From the NCBI RefSeq assembly GCF_020463795.1, contig NZ_CP080025.1, positions 2,663,501 to 2,727,500 of the forward strand: a stretch of 64,000 nt of DNA, in the 5' to 3' direction. Position 1 is the first letter of the stretch, and each line of letters opens with the position of its first letter. Under the pieces are notes generated by a model, which saw only the letters and a list, made by a program, of their open reading frames with translations, did not search any database and was not told the DNA's origin. Source of the stretch: Echinicola marina (GTDB lineage: Bacteria > Bacteroidota > Bacteroidia > Cytophagales > Cyclobacteriaceae). Made by a program: the position numbers and the translations under genes. Shown piece after piece: positions 9,697 through 19,252 of the stretch.

Positions 9697-10341
9697 TTAT
9701 TTGCCCCATGTGTCAGGAGCTTGTCTCCATTCTGCCAAGGACTGTAAGTCTTCATCAGAAGCATAGTTGTCGGCAACAGCTTGCGGAAGCATGGCTTCGT
9801 AGTCACTTAGGCAAATCAGTTTAACACCTGCGTCTTCAAAGTTTTTTGCAGCAAGGTCAAAGCCGTAGGTAAAAATGGCTGCCATTCCCAAGACTTCAAA
9901 TCCTGCAGCTTTTAAGGCCTCAACAGCTTTGAGAGAACTTCCTCCAGTAGATACTAGGTCTTCGATGACCACTACTTTCATTCCCTTGGCGACTTTTCCT
10001 TCAATCATATTTTCCATTCCATGACCTTTTGGCTTGGAGCGAACATAAATGAAAGGTAGTCCCATTTCTTCTGCAATTAGGGCGCCTTGAGGAATTCCTG
10101 CTGTGGCGACGCCGGCAATACCTTCTACTCCAGGGAAGTTGGCTTTGATGGCCTCCACCAATTGGTTTTTGATAAAGGTCCTCACTTCCGGAAAAGAAAG
10201 CGAGAGGCGGTTGTCACAATAGATAGGAGATTTCCATCCCGAAGCCCAGGTAAATGGTTCTTGGGGTTGTAATCTAATGGCTTTGATATCGAGTAGTTTG
10301 CGGGCTACCTGACCCGCTATGTCTTTGCTGAATAATTCCAT
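9697..10341 (-). CDS. pyrE: Orotate phosphoribosyltransferase
   Basis: Converts orotate plus PRPP to OMP in de novo pyrimidine synthesis. A 214-residue cytoplasmic enzyme of usual length. The PRPP-binding loop is VVIEDLVSTGGSS (about residues 121-133) and the YCDNRLSLSFPEVR block near residue 40 is typical. A TAATTTTG element (plus-strand 10346-10353) lies only 4 nt before the ATG on the minus strand, suggesting a leaderless or very short leader mRNA. It is divergent from the Nudix gene. Confidence 0.96.
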   Translation of the reverse strand: MELFSKDIAGQVARKLLDIKAIRLQPQEPFTWASGWKSPIYCDNRLSLSFPEVRTFIKNQLVEAIKANFPGVEGIAGVATAGIPQGALIAEEMGLPFIYVRSKPKGHGMENMIEGKVAKGMKVVVIEDLVSTGGSSLKAVEALKAAGFEVLGMAAIFTYGFDLAAKNFEDAGVKLICLSDYEAMLPQAVADNYASDEDLQSLAEWRQAPDTWGK

Positions 10342-10375
10342 GGCCCAAAATTAATTCATAAAAATGTAAGGACTA

Positions 10376-10406
10376 TTGTGATGGCTAAGAAAATTGTGCA
10401 ATTTTG
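10376..10406 (+). promoter_or_regulatory. Candidate promoter for the Nudix gene
   Basis: TTG at 10376-10378, a 20-bp spacer, then CAATTTTG (10399-10406), one mismatch from TAnnTTTG. The predicted start of transcription would leave a leader of about 12-15 nt before ATG 10425. Confidence 0.5.
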
Positions 10407-10424
10407 ACTCGAAACATTAGCCTT

Positions 10425-11111
10425 ATGAGAATTTTCATCAACGATAAGCCTTTGGATATCCTTTCAATAGGTGGGGTGCAGAAAGATAAAACATTTGAAT
10501 GTGTATATGATAACCCGAAGGATTTGCCTGCCTATGTGGATTTTCATGACGATGTGTTGATCACCCATCCCTCCAAGGATATTATTATCAAGCTATTGTA
10601 CTTGCTTAGAACCAGAAAACTCAAAGACCTTGATTCCATTACCATCGTTTCAGAAGATGTGGTGGCAATGAAGAAATTTATAAAGAGCCGGTTTAGCATC
10701 GTCAAAGCTGCGGGAGGGGTGGTGACCAAGGGTGAGCATATATTGTTTATCCATAGGCTTGGAAAGTGGGATTTGCCCAAGGGTAAGTTTGAAAAGGGAG
10801 AGACCCCAGAGGAATGTGCCGTGAGGGAAGTGGAGGAGGAATGCGCCATAACTGTGAAAAGGGGAGAACTGATTTGTAAAACTTGGCATACTTATACTCA
10901 AAATAGAAAAAGTATCCTGAAAAAAACCTATTGGTATGCCATGGAATGTAAGGATGATAGCCAGATGAAACCTCAGAAAGAAGAAGGTATTGATGATATT
11001 AAATGGCTAAGTCATCAGGAAGCCAAGGTGGCCTTGGTGAATTCTTATCCTTCTATGAGGTATCTTTACAAACGTTTTTTGAAGCGCGTGCCTAAGGTTC
11101 ACACTTCGTAA
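10425..11111 (+). CDS. Nudix hydrolase domain protein
   Basis: A 228-residue protein with an N-terminal domain of about 80 residues (MRIFINDKPLDIL...) followed by a Nudix domain with a canonical box, GKFEKGETPEECAVREVEEECAI (the Gx5Ex7REUxEE signature). It would hydrolyse a nucleoside diphosphate linked to another group; the substrate cannot be read from sequence. Start at ATG 10425 rather than the upstream TTG 10404, which overlaps the -7 element. The 3' end overlaps the convergent coaD by 13 bp. Confidence 0.85.
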   Translation: MRIFINDKPLDILSIGGVQKDKTFECVYDNPKDLPAYVDFHDDVLITHPSKDIIIKLLYLLRTRKLKDLDSITIVSEDVVAMKKFIKSRFSIVKAAGGVVTKGEHILFIHRLGKWDLPKGKFEKGETPEECAVREVEEECAITVKRGELICKTWHTYTQNRKSILKKTYWYAMECKDDSQMKPQKEEGIDDIKWLSHQEAKVALVNSYPSMRYLYKRFLKRVPKVHTS

Positions 11112-11554
11112 GGCAGGAACTCGCTAACATTTCCGCCATATTTGTGCACTTCTCTGATTACGGTGGAGCTCACCGCGGCGTATTGGGGCGAGGTGATCAA
11201 GAAGACCGTTTCCAAGTTTTCGTTAAGGTAGCGGTTCATTTGGGAAATGGTGTTTTCATATTCAAAATCAGTGGTGTTTCGTAATCCTCTGATCAGAAAA
11301 TTGGCATCGTGGTTTTTGGCCAAATTAGAGGTGAGTTCGTTATAGACCACAACCTTAACATTGGGGATGTCTTTATATACACTTTCGATTTTTTCGACCA
11401 TGAGATCAATGTCAAAATACCGGGTTGCTTTAGACGAATTATATCCAATACTAATGATGATTTCATCAAAAATTTCCAATCCTCTCATGACTATATCATG
11501 ATGTCCATTGGTATATGGATCGAATGATCCCGGAAAAATAGCAATCTTTTTCAT
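11099..11554 (-). CDS. coaD: Pantetheine-phosphate adenylyltransferase
   Basis: Fourth step of CoA synthesis: transfers AMP from ATP to 4'-phosphopantetheine. 151 residues from ATG 11554 (MKKIAIFPGSFDP). The nucleotidyltransferase HxGH-type motif is TNGHHD (residues 15-20), and the C-terminal SSTVIREV block matches the family. An upstream in-frame start at 11623 would run into the previous gene and is rejected. It lies 10 bp downstream of DUF3822. Confidence 0.95.
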   Translation of the reverse strand: MKKIAIFPGSFDPYTNGHHDIVMRGLEIFDEIIISIGYNSSKATRYFDIDLMVEKIESVYKDIPNVKVVVYNELTSNLAKNHDANFLIRGLRNTTDFEYENTISQMNRYLNENLETVFLITSPQYAAVSSTVIREVHKYGGNVSEFLPYEV

Positions 11555-11564
11555 GGTTTTATTG

Positions 11565-12398
11565 TCAATTGGCCCAGAAGGCTGCCAGCCTTTTGGTGTC
11601 TTTATAAGACTCTGCTCCTGCAAGGTAATTTAGGTTGGTCCTTGGCGCTGTAATCACCAAGTTTTTAAAGTATTGCTTTAGTACTTCTTCCTGAACATGC
11701 ACATCCTCTAAATTGCCTATAATGGTGGTTTTACAGTGCATACGGTCAAAAGCCAATTGGTGTAGCACGCTGAAGGTATATTTGAGGAAGTCCTGGTTGT
11801 CGATTACTTCAAATCGATTAAACAACTTAAGTTCCTTATTGGCAAAGCCTGCAATGTATACCTGATCTTTTTCAATGACTATGGAGATTTCCTGATTGAG
11901 CATCTCTGATTTTTCCAATAAGAGATAATCCAAAATCAATGCGCTACCATGGCTGATTTTAAGATTGGGAAGCTTTTGCTTAAGTTTTTTGGCGATTGCT
12001 AAATCAATACTACCAACCAAAATGGTCTTATTGTTTTCCAAACCATCATAATAAACTTCCTGATCCAGTAATTCTGCGCTAAAAGAAAGATAGGTGTGTT
12101 GTTCCTTGGGAGAAAAAAGCATGCCAGGTACCAAGCAGAATTTTTCATTATAAACAAAAAGCCTGCTTTCGGCATCCTTTGGAAGGGCTTGGATGAAATT
12201 ATCAGAATTGATGATTTGATCGATGCTTTCCTCAGAATCAAGTGTATAGGAGTTTACGCCCAGAATAGAACCATTTTGGTTTTTGGCCATGATGGTAAAG
12301 TTTTCTGCGCATAATAAAAGCGATAAGCTTGATGTAAGTGCTACATCAAGCTTATCGCTATAAAATTCTACTAATGTATTTTTTATTGACTTAGTCAA
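11565..12398 (-). CDS. DUF3822 family protein
   Basis: A 277-residue cytoplasmic protein of a family confined largely to Bacteroidota and often found near coaD; the fold is probably actin/ASKHA-like, but its function is unknown. Family features are LFVYNEKFCLVPGMLFSP and the C-terminal YFKNLVITAPRTNLNYLAGAE-type block. Codons 14-27 contain a perfect 18-bp inverted repeat (separate entry). It starts 2 nt after the upstream gene's stop. Confidence 0.85.
   Translation of the reverse strand: MTKSIKNTLVEFYSDKLDVALTSSLSLLLCAENFTIMAKNQNGSILGVNSYTLDSEESIDQIINSDNFIQALPKDAESRLFVYNEKFCLVPGMLFSPKEQHTYLSFSAELLDQEVYYDGLENNKTILVGSIDLAIAKKLKQKLPNLKISHGSALILDYLLLEKSEMLNQEISIVIEKDQVYIAGFANKELKLFNRFEVIDNQDFLKYTFSVLHQLAFDRMHCKTTIIGNLEDVHVQEEVLKQYFKNLVITAPRTNLNYLAGAESYKDTKRLAAFWAN
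12319..12359 (-). promoter_or_regulatory. Perfect 18-bp hairpin inside the 5' end of DUF3822
   Basis: The arms AGCGATAAGCTTGATGTA and TACATCAAGCTTATCGCT are perfectly complementary with a 5-nt loop. It lies 40-80 nt into the coding sequence, encoding SDKLDVALTSSLSL. There is no T-run, so it is not a terminator. A stable mRNA hairpin here could hinder early elongation or mark an RNase site in the operon; that is inference. Confidence 0.55.
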
Positions 12399-12400
12399 AA

Positions 12401-12988
12401 TTATTCCCAGTTACCGGAAGTAGATGCATCATTTCTCGATCCAACTCTCAAAGCTTTTTCGTTGTTGTTGGCTCTTCTATCAGGATTAACGGGAGCAGGA
12501 TCTTTAATTTCAAATACATCAATCAAGATTTTGTTTGCTCCTCTTTCGACTTTATCCGCAAAGAAGGTGAAGGTTTTTCCTCCTGATCCAGGTACAACGT
12601 TTAGTGCACTAAGGTTAAATTCAGGATATTTTCTCTCATTGAAAAGAGAATCCATTACATTAACTGCACCTAAAGTATCATAGGTGATGGTGATTTCTTC
12701 CTCACCGTAATCTAATAATTTGGTCTCTTCAGTTTTTTGAACGATGAAAATTTGGCCTTCTTCAATGAATTTCTTCAGGTCCGACCAATTTCCGGCATAT
12801 TCCCCATTCGAAGCTAAATATGCGATTTGCGCTTCTCTCAACATTTGTAATTTCTCAATTACTCTTGCTTCGATACGTGCTATACGTTTTTCTTCTTGCA
12901 TGACATCGTCTACGCCTTTGTAGAGTCTATATCCCACTGCCAATGCAGCTAATAGAAAAACAATTGATAAGATTTTAGTCAGATTCAT
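12401..12988 (-). CDS. Hypothetical membrane-anchored protein
   Basis: A 195-residue protein, not recognised by name. It has one N-terminal membrane helix (residues 4-22), a predicted coiled coil (about 28-55, rich in Glu, Arg and Lys), a soluble beta-rich domain and a polar tail. The layout (short N-terminal helix, then a long helix running into a small domain) superficially resembles pseudopilins, but no prepilin peptidase site is evident. First gene of the probable operon with DUF3822 and coaD. Confidence 0.7.
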   Translation of the reverse strand: MNLTKILSIVFLLAALAVGYRLYKGVDDVMQEEKRIARIEARVIEKLQMLREAQIAYLASNGEYAGNWSDLKKFIEEGQIFIVQKTEETKLLDYGEEEITITYDTLGAVNVMDSLFNERKYPEFNLSALNVVPGSGGKTFTFFADKVERGANKILIDVFEIKDPAPVNPDRRANNNEKALRVGSRNDASTSGNWE

Positions 12989-13041
12989 TTTTCAGTCGAT
13001 TTATTCTTCTTATATAAAGGTTGATGGTATATAATAGGATG

Positions 13042-13545
13042 CTATTTTATGCATTTATTTTCAAAATTAAAATAACCTTTCCATATTCTTATGTCTTTCA
13101 GCGAATTTAAATTCCAAAAAAGTTGGTGCTTTTCTGAGTTTTTTATCGCATTGATATCATTTATGTCCATAAATTCAACGGATTCAATGACTTGTCTTTC
13201 TGTGTCCATTTCTGGGTCGATTCCCTTGATGAGTTCCCCGGATTTTCGCTTGACCTCAAAAAAAAGCTCAATAGCATGAAGAGGTGGTTGAAGAAATTCC
13301 GATACTGTCAGGAAGTCCAGTACTTCTATTTCCAGCCCGGTTTCCTCTAGGTATTCCCTTTGGAGGTTTTCTACCGCACTTGAGTTATAATCCATCCCTC
13401 CTCCGGGCACATTCCAAAAGCTTTTGTTTGTTCCCATTCGGTGTTTGATCATCAGAATTTTATCCCCTTCTATCAAGACACCATTGACCCTAGTACGTAG
13501 TCGGCCTCCAAATTTCTCATGGATATCTTTTTCAATATTCTGCAT
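13042..13545 (-). CDS. Nudix hydrolase
   Basis: A 167-residue Nudix protein. The box reads GGMDYNSSAVENLQ followed by REYLEETGL. The catalytic REUxEExGU half is intact, but the glutamate of the Gx5E half is Ser, which weakens any prediction of metal geometry. Likely a cytosolic NTP or dinucleotide pyrophosphohydrolase of unknown substrate. Divergent from the RecD-like helicase with only 22 bp between start codons. Confidence 0.83.
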   Translation of the reverse strand: MQNIEKDIHEKFGGRLRTRVNGVLIEGDKILMIKHRMGTNKSFWNVPGGGMDYNSSAVENLQREYLEETGLEIEVLDFLTVSEFLQPPLHAIELFFEVKRKSGELIKGIDPEMDTERQVIESVEFMDINDINAIKNSEKHQLFWNLNSLKDIRIWKGYFNFENKCIK

Positions 13546-13567
13546 ATAAGCCGTAGATTCGCTTTTG

Positions 13568-14995
13568 ATGAATAAAGATAAGGAACATATCCCAAAGCCT
13601 TCGGTATTGATGCGTCAAAATTTTCCCCATCAGCCGACAAATGGACAGTCCCAATTTTTTGGATTGATGGATAGATTTTTTGACCCGGAATTTGACAGGA
13701 AGGCTACTTTTATTCTGAGAGGCTATGCAGGAACCGGTAAAACCTCGGTGATCGCTGCAGTAGTGAAGTCGCTTTCAAAGATGGACCTACGTTCGCTTTT
13801 ACTGGCCCCTACGGGAAGGGCAGCCAAGGTCATGTCTTCCTATTCAGGGAGAATGGGGTTTACCATCCACAAAATTATTTATAGGCCCAAATCCAAAGAG
13901 GGGATGGTAGGCACAGGTTTCGATCTCCAAAAAAACTATTATAAAAAGACGGTGTTTATAGTCGATGAGGCATCTATGTTGGCAGATGACGAGCTGGGAG
14001 GAGGGAATTTACTGAGGGATTTGATCCAATTTGTCTTTCAACATCCTTCTAATCGTTTGATTTTAATTGGTGATACCGCCCAGCTTCCTCCCGTTGGATC
14101 TAAAAACAGTCCGGCTTTGAATGGAGATTATATGGCCCATCATTTTGGTCTGGATGTGCTGGAGGCAGAGCTTACTGAAGTGATGCGCCAACAACTGGAT
14201 TCTGGGATTTTGTATAATGCTACCCAGCTCCGTTCGGAGGTGCTGAGAAAAGCACCTGTTATTTCCTTTAAGGTAAAGGGATTTTCTGATTTTTATCGGA
14301 TGACCAGTGAACGTCTTGAGGAGGGGCTGAGATATGCTTATGATAAATATGGAGTGGAAAACACCATTGTGGTAACCCGCTCTAACAAAACAGCTGTTCA
14401 GTTCAATCAATATATCCGCCAGGCCATTCATTTTTATGAAGAAGAGATTTCCACTGGTGATATGTTGATGATCGTCCGGAACAATTATACGTACATGGCA
14501 GAATCTGATAAGGTCAGCTTTTTGGCCAACGGGGACTTTGTAGAAGTCGTAAAGATTAGGTCCTTCGAGGAAGTTTACGGTTTGCGTTTTGCTACCTTAG
14601 AATTAAGGTTGATAGACTATCCAGAAGAACCCTATTTTGAAGCAAAGGTGATTCTGGATACACTTTATACCTCGACGACTTCATTGGGAGAAGAAGCGTA
14701 CAAGGAGCTGTATCGACAGGTAGTGGAAGATTATGCTGGGGTGGAAAACAGAAAGGAGCGAAGTGAGTACATTAAGAAGGATCCTTATTTAAATGCATTG
14801 CAGGTGAAATTTGCTTATGCACTTACCTGCCACAAGAGCCAAGGTGGTCAATGGAATGCCGTTTTTGTGGATCAAGGTTATGTGACAGAAGAACAATTGG
14901 ATACGGAATATATTAGGTGGTTGTACACTGCCCTGACCAGGGCGACAGATGAGCTGTTTTTAGTGAATTTTAACCCGCGTTTTTTCGTACAATAA
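13568..14995 (+). CDS. RecD-like ATP-dependent DNA helicase (AAA / UvrD C-terminal)
   Basis: A 475-residue superfamily 1 helicase of the stand-alone RecD2-like type. Walker A is GYAGTGKTS (about residue 54), Walker B is IVDEASML, motif III is LIGDTAQLPPVGS, and the C-terminal motifs are FAYALTCHKSQGGQW and YTALTRATDELFLV. Started at ATG 13568; a TTG lies one codon earlier. It probably acts in recombination or repair; no RecBC partners are nearby. Confidence 0.9.
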   Translation: MNKDKEHIPKPSVLMRQNFPHQPTNGQSQFFGLMDRFFDPEFDRKATFILRGYAGTGKTSVIAAVVKSLSKMDLRSLLLAPTGRAAKVMSSYSGRMGFTIHKIIYRPKSKEGMVGTGFDLQKNYYKKTVFIVDEASMLADDELGGGNLLRDLIQFVFQHPSNRLILIGDTAQLPPVGSKNSPALNGDYMAHHFGLDVLEAELTEVMRQQLDSGILYNATQLRSEVLRKAPVISFKVKGFSDFYRMTSERLEEGLRYAYDKYGVENTIVVTRSNKTAVQFNQYIRQAIHFYEEEISTGDMLMIVRNNYTYMAESDKVSFLANGDFVEVVKIRSFEEVYGLRFATLELRLIDYPEEPYFEAKVILDTLYTSTTSLGEEAYKELYRQVVEDYAGVENRKERSEYIKKDPYLNALQVKFAYALTCHKSQGGQWNAVFVDQGYVTEEQLDTEYIRWLYTALTRATDELFLVNFNPRFFVQ

Positions 14996-15111
14996 TATAG
15001 GAGAGGAATTTCTGCGTGTTTTTTTAAGTGGTAACTTGGTTATTAGTTAAAAAATCGAAACTTTTACCCAGTAGAGTGACGTTAGATTAACACAGAAGTT
15101 AAGGGAAGTTT

Positions 15112-15119
15112 TAACTTTG
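15112..15119 (+). promoter_or_regulatory. Candidate -7 element (TAACTTTG)
   Basis: Exact TAnnTTTG match 43 nt before the DUF1573 ATG. No convincing TTG sits 19-21 bp upstream. Confidence 0.4.
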
Positions 15120-15161
15120 GAATGAATATTGAAAGAAACAAGTGATTACCAAATACAGACT

Positions 15162-15581
15162 ATGATGAAAAAATTAGTTTTAATGTTTTTTGTAGCCTTC
15201 GCTGCTATGGCTGTTCAGGCCCAAACCGAAACTGCAGAAGCCAAAGTAGAAGAAGTGAAAGGACCAGTGATTACCTTTGAAGAAACGGAAAAAGACTTCG
15301 GGGATATTTCACAAGGTACCAAAGTAGAACATACTTTCAAGTTCACTAATACAGGTACAGAGGTACTGAAAATTTCTAATGTGGCAGCTACCTGCGGATG
15401 TACGGTGCCAAAATGGCCAAAAGAGCCTGTAGCTCCAGGGAAGTCTGCTGAAATTAAAGTAACTTTTAATTCAACAGGTAAAATGGGAAAGCAGAGAAGC
15501 ATTGTTAGGATCTATTCCAACGCTTCCGAACCCATCGAAAAAGTAGCTTTGATTTCAAATGTGATCAAAGAAAGTAAGTGA
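15162..15581 (+). CDS. Exported DUF1573 domain protein
   Basis: A 139-residue secreted protein: a signal peptide cleaved after VQAQ, then an immunoglobulin-like DUF1573 domain with the hallmarks FGDISQGTKVEHTFKFTN and CGCTVPKWP. The family is abundant in Bacteroidota and functionally undefined. ATG 15162 (or 15165) gives a proper signal peptide; the TTG at 15129 does not. Confidence 0.88.
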   Translation: MMKKLVLMFFVAFAAMAVQAQTETAEAKVEEVKGPVITFEETEKDFGDISQGTKVEHTFKFTNTGTEVLKISNVAATCGCTVPKWPKEPVAPGKSAEIKVTFNSTGKMGKQRSIVRIYSNASEPIEKVALISNVIKESK

Positions 15582-15612
15582 AAATAGCGGCTTTTATTAG
15601 CCTTTAATATTA

Positions 15613-15661
15613 TAAAGCACCAAGGCAAAGTTTTATAAATCTTAGCTTTGGTGCTTTTTTC
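15613..15661 (+). terminator. Terminator of the DUF1573 gene
   Basis: AAAGCACCAA pairs with TTGGTGCTTT around a loop of about 25 nt, ending in a T-run. The left side carries an A-run only partly, so it works best on the plus strand, with possible use by the convergent cbpM gene. Confidence 0.7.
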
Positions 15662-15672
15662 TGTTATAATAT

Positions 15673-15966
15673 CTAATCCTCATAAAGGTCAAGCCTGTTT
15701 TGGATCCTTTGTAACTCTTCCTGCAAGTTTTCCACTTTTTTCAGCAAATGTAAAATAGTCTCTATACCCGGCGTATTAATCTCTAATTCATGATGGAGTC
15801 TAATGATAATTTCAATTTTTTTTATTTCGTCTTCATGAACACACCTTAAATGCTCCAGGGTTTGAAACCTTATCAAACCATAATCATCCAATTCTTCAAA
15901 GAATGTCAATCTCACCTTATAAAGGCTGCTCAACCGTTCTATACTGATATATCCTTCGGGTATCAT
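15673..15966 (-). CDS. cbpM: Chaperone modulatory protein CbpM
   Basis: A 97-residue MerR-like helical protein that in characterised systems binds and inhibits the J-domain of CbpA. An N-terminal MerR-type block ([13 protein letters not shown]) is followed by a C-terminal coiled coil. The start codon overlaps the cbpA stop by 4 nt (ATGA), the classical cbpA-cbpM arrangement. Confidence 0.9.
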   Translation of the reverse strand: MIPEGYISIERLSSLYKVRLTFFEELDDYGLIRFQTLEHLRCVHEDEIKKIEIIIRLHHELEINTPGIETILHLLKKVENLQEELQRIQNRLDLYED

Positions 15967-16874
15967 TTGTTTCGGATTTTAGCCAGTTCCTTGATTAATT
16001 CCTTTTCTTTATCACTGAGGTTTTGTGGCATTTTAATATTATAAGTGATATACAAATCGCCAAACTGTCCCTCAGTTTTGTATATGGGAAAGCCTTTGCC
16101 TTTGAGCCTTATTTTTGTGCCATTTGCGGTTTCTGGTTTTACCTTCAATTTTACTTTTCCATTAAAGGTGTCCACAGTAATATCTCCACCTAATAAGGCC
16201 GTATAAAGATCCAGGTCAACCGTACTATAAAGGTTGCTTTGGTGACGTTTGAAAGAGGAATTATTGATGATGTTAAATGTGATATATAAATCTCCCTTGG
16301 GGCCACCATTGACGCCTTCTGCACCATGTCCTTTGATTTTGATGACCTGCCCGTTTTCTACTCCTGCAGGTATGGTCAGCCTGATTTTTTTGCCATTGAT
16401 GGTCAGCGTGCGCTTATGGGTTTGGTATATTTCCTCCAGATTGAGTTGAAGCTCAGCTCGAAGGTCTGCCCCTTTGAATTTCACATGCTGACTTCGAGAG
16501 CCAAATCCAGCTCCTCGGCCCTGTCCAAACAAGGACTCGAAGAAATCGGAATAGTCTCCCCCAGAAAATCCTCCAAAGTCACCGCCAAATGATTGAGCTT
16601 TCTCTTGAGTTCTGCTATATCCCTGATGGGCTTTTTCAAATTGCTCGGCATGCTTCCAGTCTTTACCGTATTGGTCGTATTTTTTTCGGTTTTCAGGATT
16701 GCCCAAGACTTCATTGGCCTCATTGATCTCCTTGAATTTTTTTTCGGCTGCCTGATCATTAGGATTAAGGTCAGGATGGTATTTTCTTGCCAACTTCCGA
16801 TAGGCTTTTTTGATTTCGTCTTGAGAGGCATTCTTGTCGATGCCCAGGATTTGATAGTAGTCTATAAAGTCCAT
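15963..16874 (-). CDS. cbpA: Curved-DNA-binding-type J-domain chaperone CbpA
   Basis: A 303-residue DnaJ-class co-chaperone lacking the zinc-finger domain of DnaJ. J-domain at residues 1-70 with the HPD motif in [10 protein letters not shown], a Gly/Phe-rich linker (about 85-120), and two C-terminal beta substrate-binding domains. Stimulates DnaK ATPase activity; also a nucleoid-associated protein in model organisms. Coupled to cbpM downstream. Confidence 0.92.
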   Translation of the reverse strand: MDFIDYYQILGIDKNASQDEIKKAYRKLARKYHPDLNPNDQAAEKKFKEINEANEVLGNPENRKKYDQYGKDWKHAEQFEKAHQGYSRTQEKAQSFGGDFGGFSGGDYSDFFESLFGQGRGAGFGSRSQHVKFKGADLRAELQLNLEEIYQTHKRTLTINGKKIRLTIPAGVENGQVIKIKGHGAEGVNGGPKGDLYITFNIINNSSFKRHQSNLYSTVDLDLYTALLGGDITVDTFNGKVKLKVKPETANGTKIRLKGKGFPIYKTEGQFGDLYITYNIKMPQNLSDKEKELIKELAKIRNK

Positions 16875-17143
16875 TGGATAATCCGGATTTAATTAAAAAC
16901 CTGAAGAATGCACCAGGTCATCTTTATGCCCAGAATCGCTAAAACCATTAATTCATTTAGAAGATGTCCAATGCAAAGTCCAGAATGATAATTTACTAAA
17001 AAGTACACATTATCAGAAGCTTCAAGCACATGTTTTAGTGCGTTGTATGAGGAATATCAGTTAAAAAATCAGAGAGAAATTGGTAGAGGGGCAGGATCAA
17101 AAAAGTAATGACAAATGCCCCCAAAATGGAAAAGGTGAAAAAG

Positions 17144-19033
17144 CTAGAAAATCGTGTTGGTAAAGGCAATTTTAACCTTCATCTGAAAGTTCTTGATCAC
17201 CTTAAAAATTTCAATGATGGTCACCCTTTCTATTTTGGTGAGGCCATCGATATCGACGAAATTTTCTGGTTGTACTTTGTCTAACATTATTTGTTTGGCC
17301 TGTCGGTCTAACCTGAGGCTCATTAAATAATAATAGGCCTGTTTTAGTTCCAGAAGTTCTTCTTCGGTAATATGGCCAGCCCTTGCCAGTGCATCAAGCC
17401 GCTCTCCGGTATTGGTGAGGAATATTTTGTGCTTTAGGGCGAAAACCCGGGTGATATCTACTATGGGGGTCATGGCTTTTTTGATATCAAACACCTTTTG
17501 TTCACCCACGGTAAAAGTCCTGATTCCTCTGAAAAAAGTCAGTGGAGGTTCATATTGCAAGGCATTAGTGGCCATGTTAAAGAAGAACCTTTCCAAGGGG
17601 ACGTCCAATTGCTTATCCATATATTCATGGAGCTCATCAAGGATGGTGAAATCCCCATAGATGGGTCTTTTGTCAAAAAAAGTAGAATATTTCATGACGG
17701 TTTCTTGGGTGGATTCCTTCATCCAAGAGTCATAATTTCTTTTCCAATGAGAAAGCGAATGGGTCCATTTGGGATTTTTGGCCATAAAGCCACCTTTGCA
17801 AAAACTGAAGCCTATGGCGTCAAGTCTTTCGGATACTTTGTCAGCAAAATCCAGGAAATATTCACGAACCAGTTCACGCTGTTCGTTGGCTTTGTCCTCA
17901 TAGATAATGGCATTGTCCTGGTCAGTTTTGAGCGTTTGTTCTTTACGTCCCTCACTGCCAAGGATCATAAAAACAAATTTAGAAGGAGCAGGTCCCACTT
18001 CATGGAGTACCTCGTCTATAACCCTGAGGGCGATAGTGTCCGAAACTGTTGTGATGACCTCATTAACTGTTTCAGATCTTACGCCTCTTTGCAGCAGTTG
18101 TTCTACGATGCCAGGGACTTGAGACCATTTTTCCTTTAATTCTTTGATAGAGGTAGCCTGCTTTACAGATTGTATAAATAAAAAGGGAGATTGGGATTGC
18201 TCACTCAGTAACTTGTTCCTAGAAATAAAACCTATGTACTTACCTTCTTTTTCCACCAATAAATACCTGGTCTTGGTCTGAAACATCAATAGCAGGGATT
18301 CATAAATATATGCATCGGTGTTGATAGAGACCATGTCCCTTTTCATGATGGATTTGATAGGGTTCTTAATGGATAAGCCCTGGGCAATCACCTGATCCCT
18401 AAGCGTGATGTCCGTAACATACCCAACGATTTTTCCTTCCATATCCCTGATGAATATGCAGCTGGTTTTTTCAGCCCCCATTATTTGTGCCGCCTCGGAT
18501 ATCGGTGTGTTTTCATGACAGGAAACCAATTCCCTTGGGTTAAGGGAATCTACTTTATGGGAATAAAAACTGTCTGAGGTGATATTGTTTTGTTGCGGGT
18601 AATAAGTGGCTCCTTTGATAAAATGAACAAATTCCATGTCCAACATCCTTTCTCCAAATTCCCTGACAAAGTGGTTCCTGAAAGCGGGGTTCTCTTCACA
18701 TATCTGAAGAAATAGATCATGGTTTAACCGGAGGATTTTGGTGTCGGGAAGGGTGTCCACTGTCTGGAGGCTAATACCTTTGTTGTACAAATAGGAAATA
18801 CCCCCAAACCATGTGCCCGGGCCGTACTTTTCTATTCTCCTTTTCTTTTGGTTCCTATCATAGAAATATCCCTCATAACCACCCTTTAGGATAAAATCGA
18901 AACCCTCAATTCCAGAATGGTTTTGAAGGTAAAGTCTCTTTTGTTTGGGGAAATTGACTTCTTTGAACTGTGAAGGCAGTTCCTTCTGGACAGCATCGGG
19001 TAATTCTGAAAAAGGTTTTGTAAAGGCCATCAT
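17144..19033 (-). CDS. cNMP-binding / CBS-pair / DUF294 nucleotidyltransferase-like protein
   Basis: A 629-residue cytoplasmic regulator. The N-terminal cyclic-nucleotide-binding fold spans about residues 15-130, a CBS pair about 165-290, a DUF294 putative nucleotidyltransferase about 310-450 with the motif GSEGRKEQTLKTDQDN, and a C-terminal helical DUF294_C domain. The architecture resembles GlnD-like signal transducers, suggesting ligand-gated nucleotidyl transfer to a protein, but neither ligand nor target can be read here. It stands alone. Confidence 0.88.
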   Translation of the reverse strand: MMAFTKPFSELPDAVQKELPSQFKEVNFPKQKRLYLQNHSGIEGFDFILKGGYEGYFYDRNQKKRRIEKYGPGTWFGGISYLYNKGISLQTVDTLPDTKILRLNHDLFLQICEENPAFRNHFVREFGERMLDMEFVHFIKGATYYPQQNNITSDSFYSHKVDSLNPRELVSCHENTPISEAAQIMGAEKTSCIFIRDMEGKIVGYVTDITLRDQVIAQGLSIKNPIKSIMKRDMVSINTDAYIYESLLLMFQTKTRYLLVEKEGKYIGFISRNKLLSEQSQSPFLFIQSVKQATSIKELKEKWSQVPGIVEQLLQRGVRSETVNEVITTVSDTIALRVIDEVLHEVGPAPSKFVFMILGSEGRKEQTLKTDQDNAIIYEDKANEQRELVREYFLDFADKVSERLDAIGFSFCKGGFMAKNPKWTHSLSHWKRNYDSWMKESTQETVMKYSTFFDKRPIYGDFTILDELHEYMDKQLDVPLERFFFNMATNALQYEPPLTFFRGIRTFTVGEQKVFDIKKAMTPIVDITRVFALKHKIFLTNTGERLDALARAGHITEEELLELKQAYYYLMSLRLDRQAKQIMLDKVQPENFVDIDGLTKIERVTIIEIFKVIKNFQMKVKIAFTNTIF

Positions 19034-19252
19034 GGATAATTCTAATAAAATTGAAAAGGGATTTGATTCTTCCCACCAGTATATTTAAAAGTAGGCTAAG
19101 ACAGTTTAATGTCCAATTTTTTTAGAAATTAAATGTGTTTTGAGAATTAAGGTAATTGAGTAAATTTCTGGAATAAGGCTAAATTAGAAACCATTTATTT
19201 TTAAAAGGTGTTTACACAACTTAATTCAACCTACTATTAAACCAATAACATC

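Noticed and set aside
17035..17169. Possible 44-residue membrane peptide on the minus strand downstream of and overlapping the DUF294 gene
   Set aside because: It would need a TTG start inside the DUF294 reading frame and has no clear ribosome site; hydrophobicity alone is not enough.
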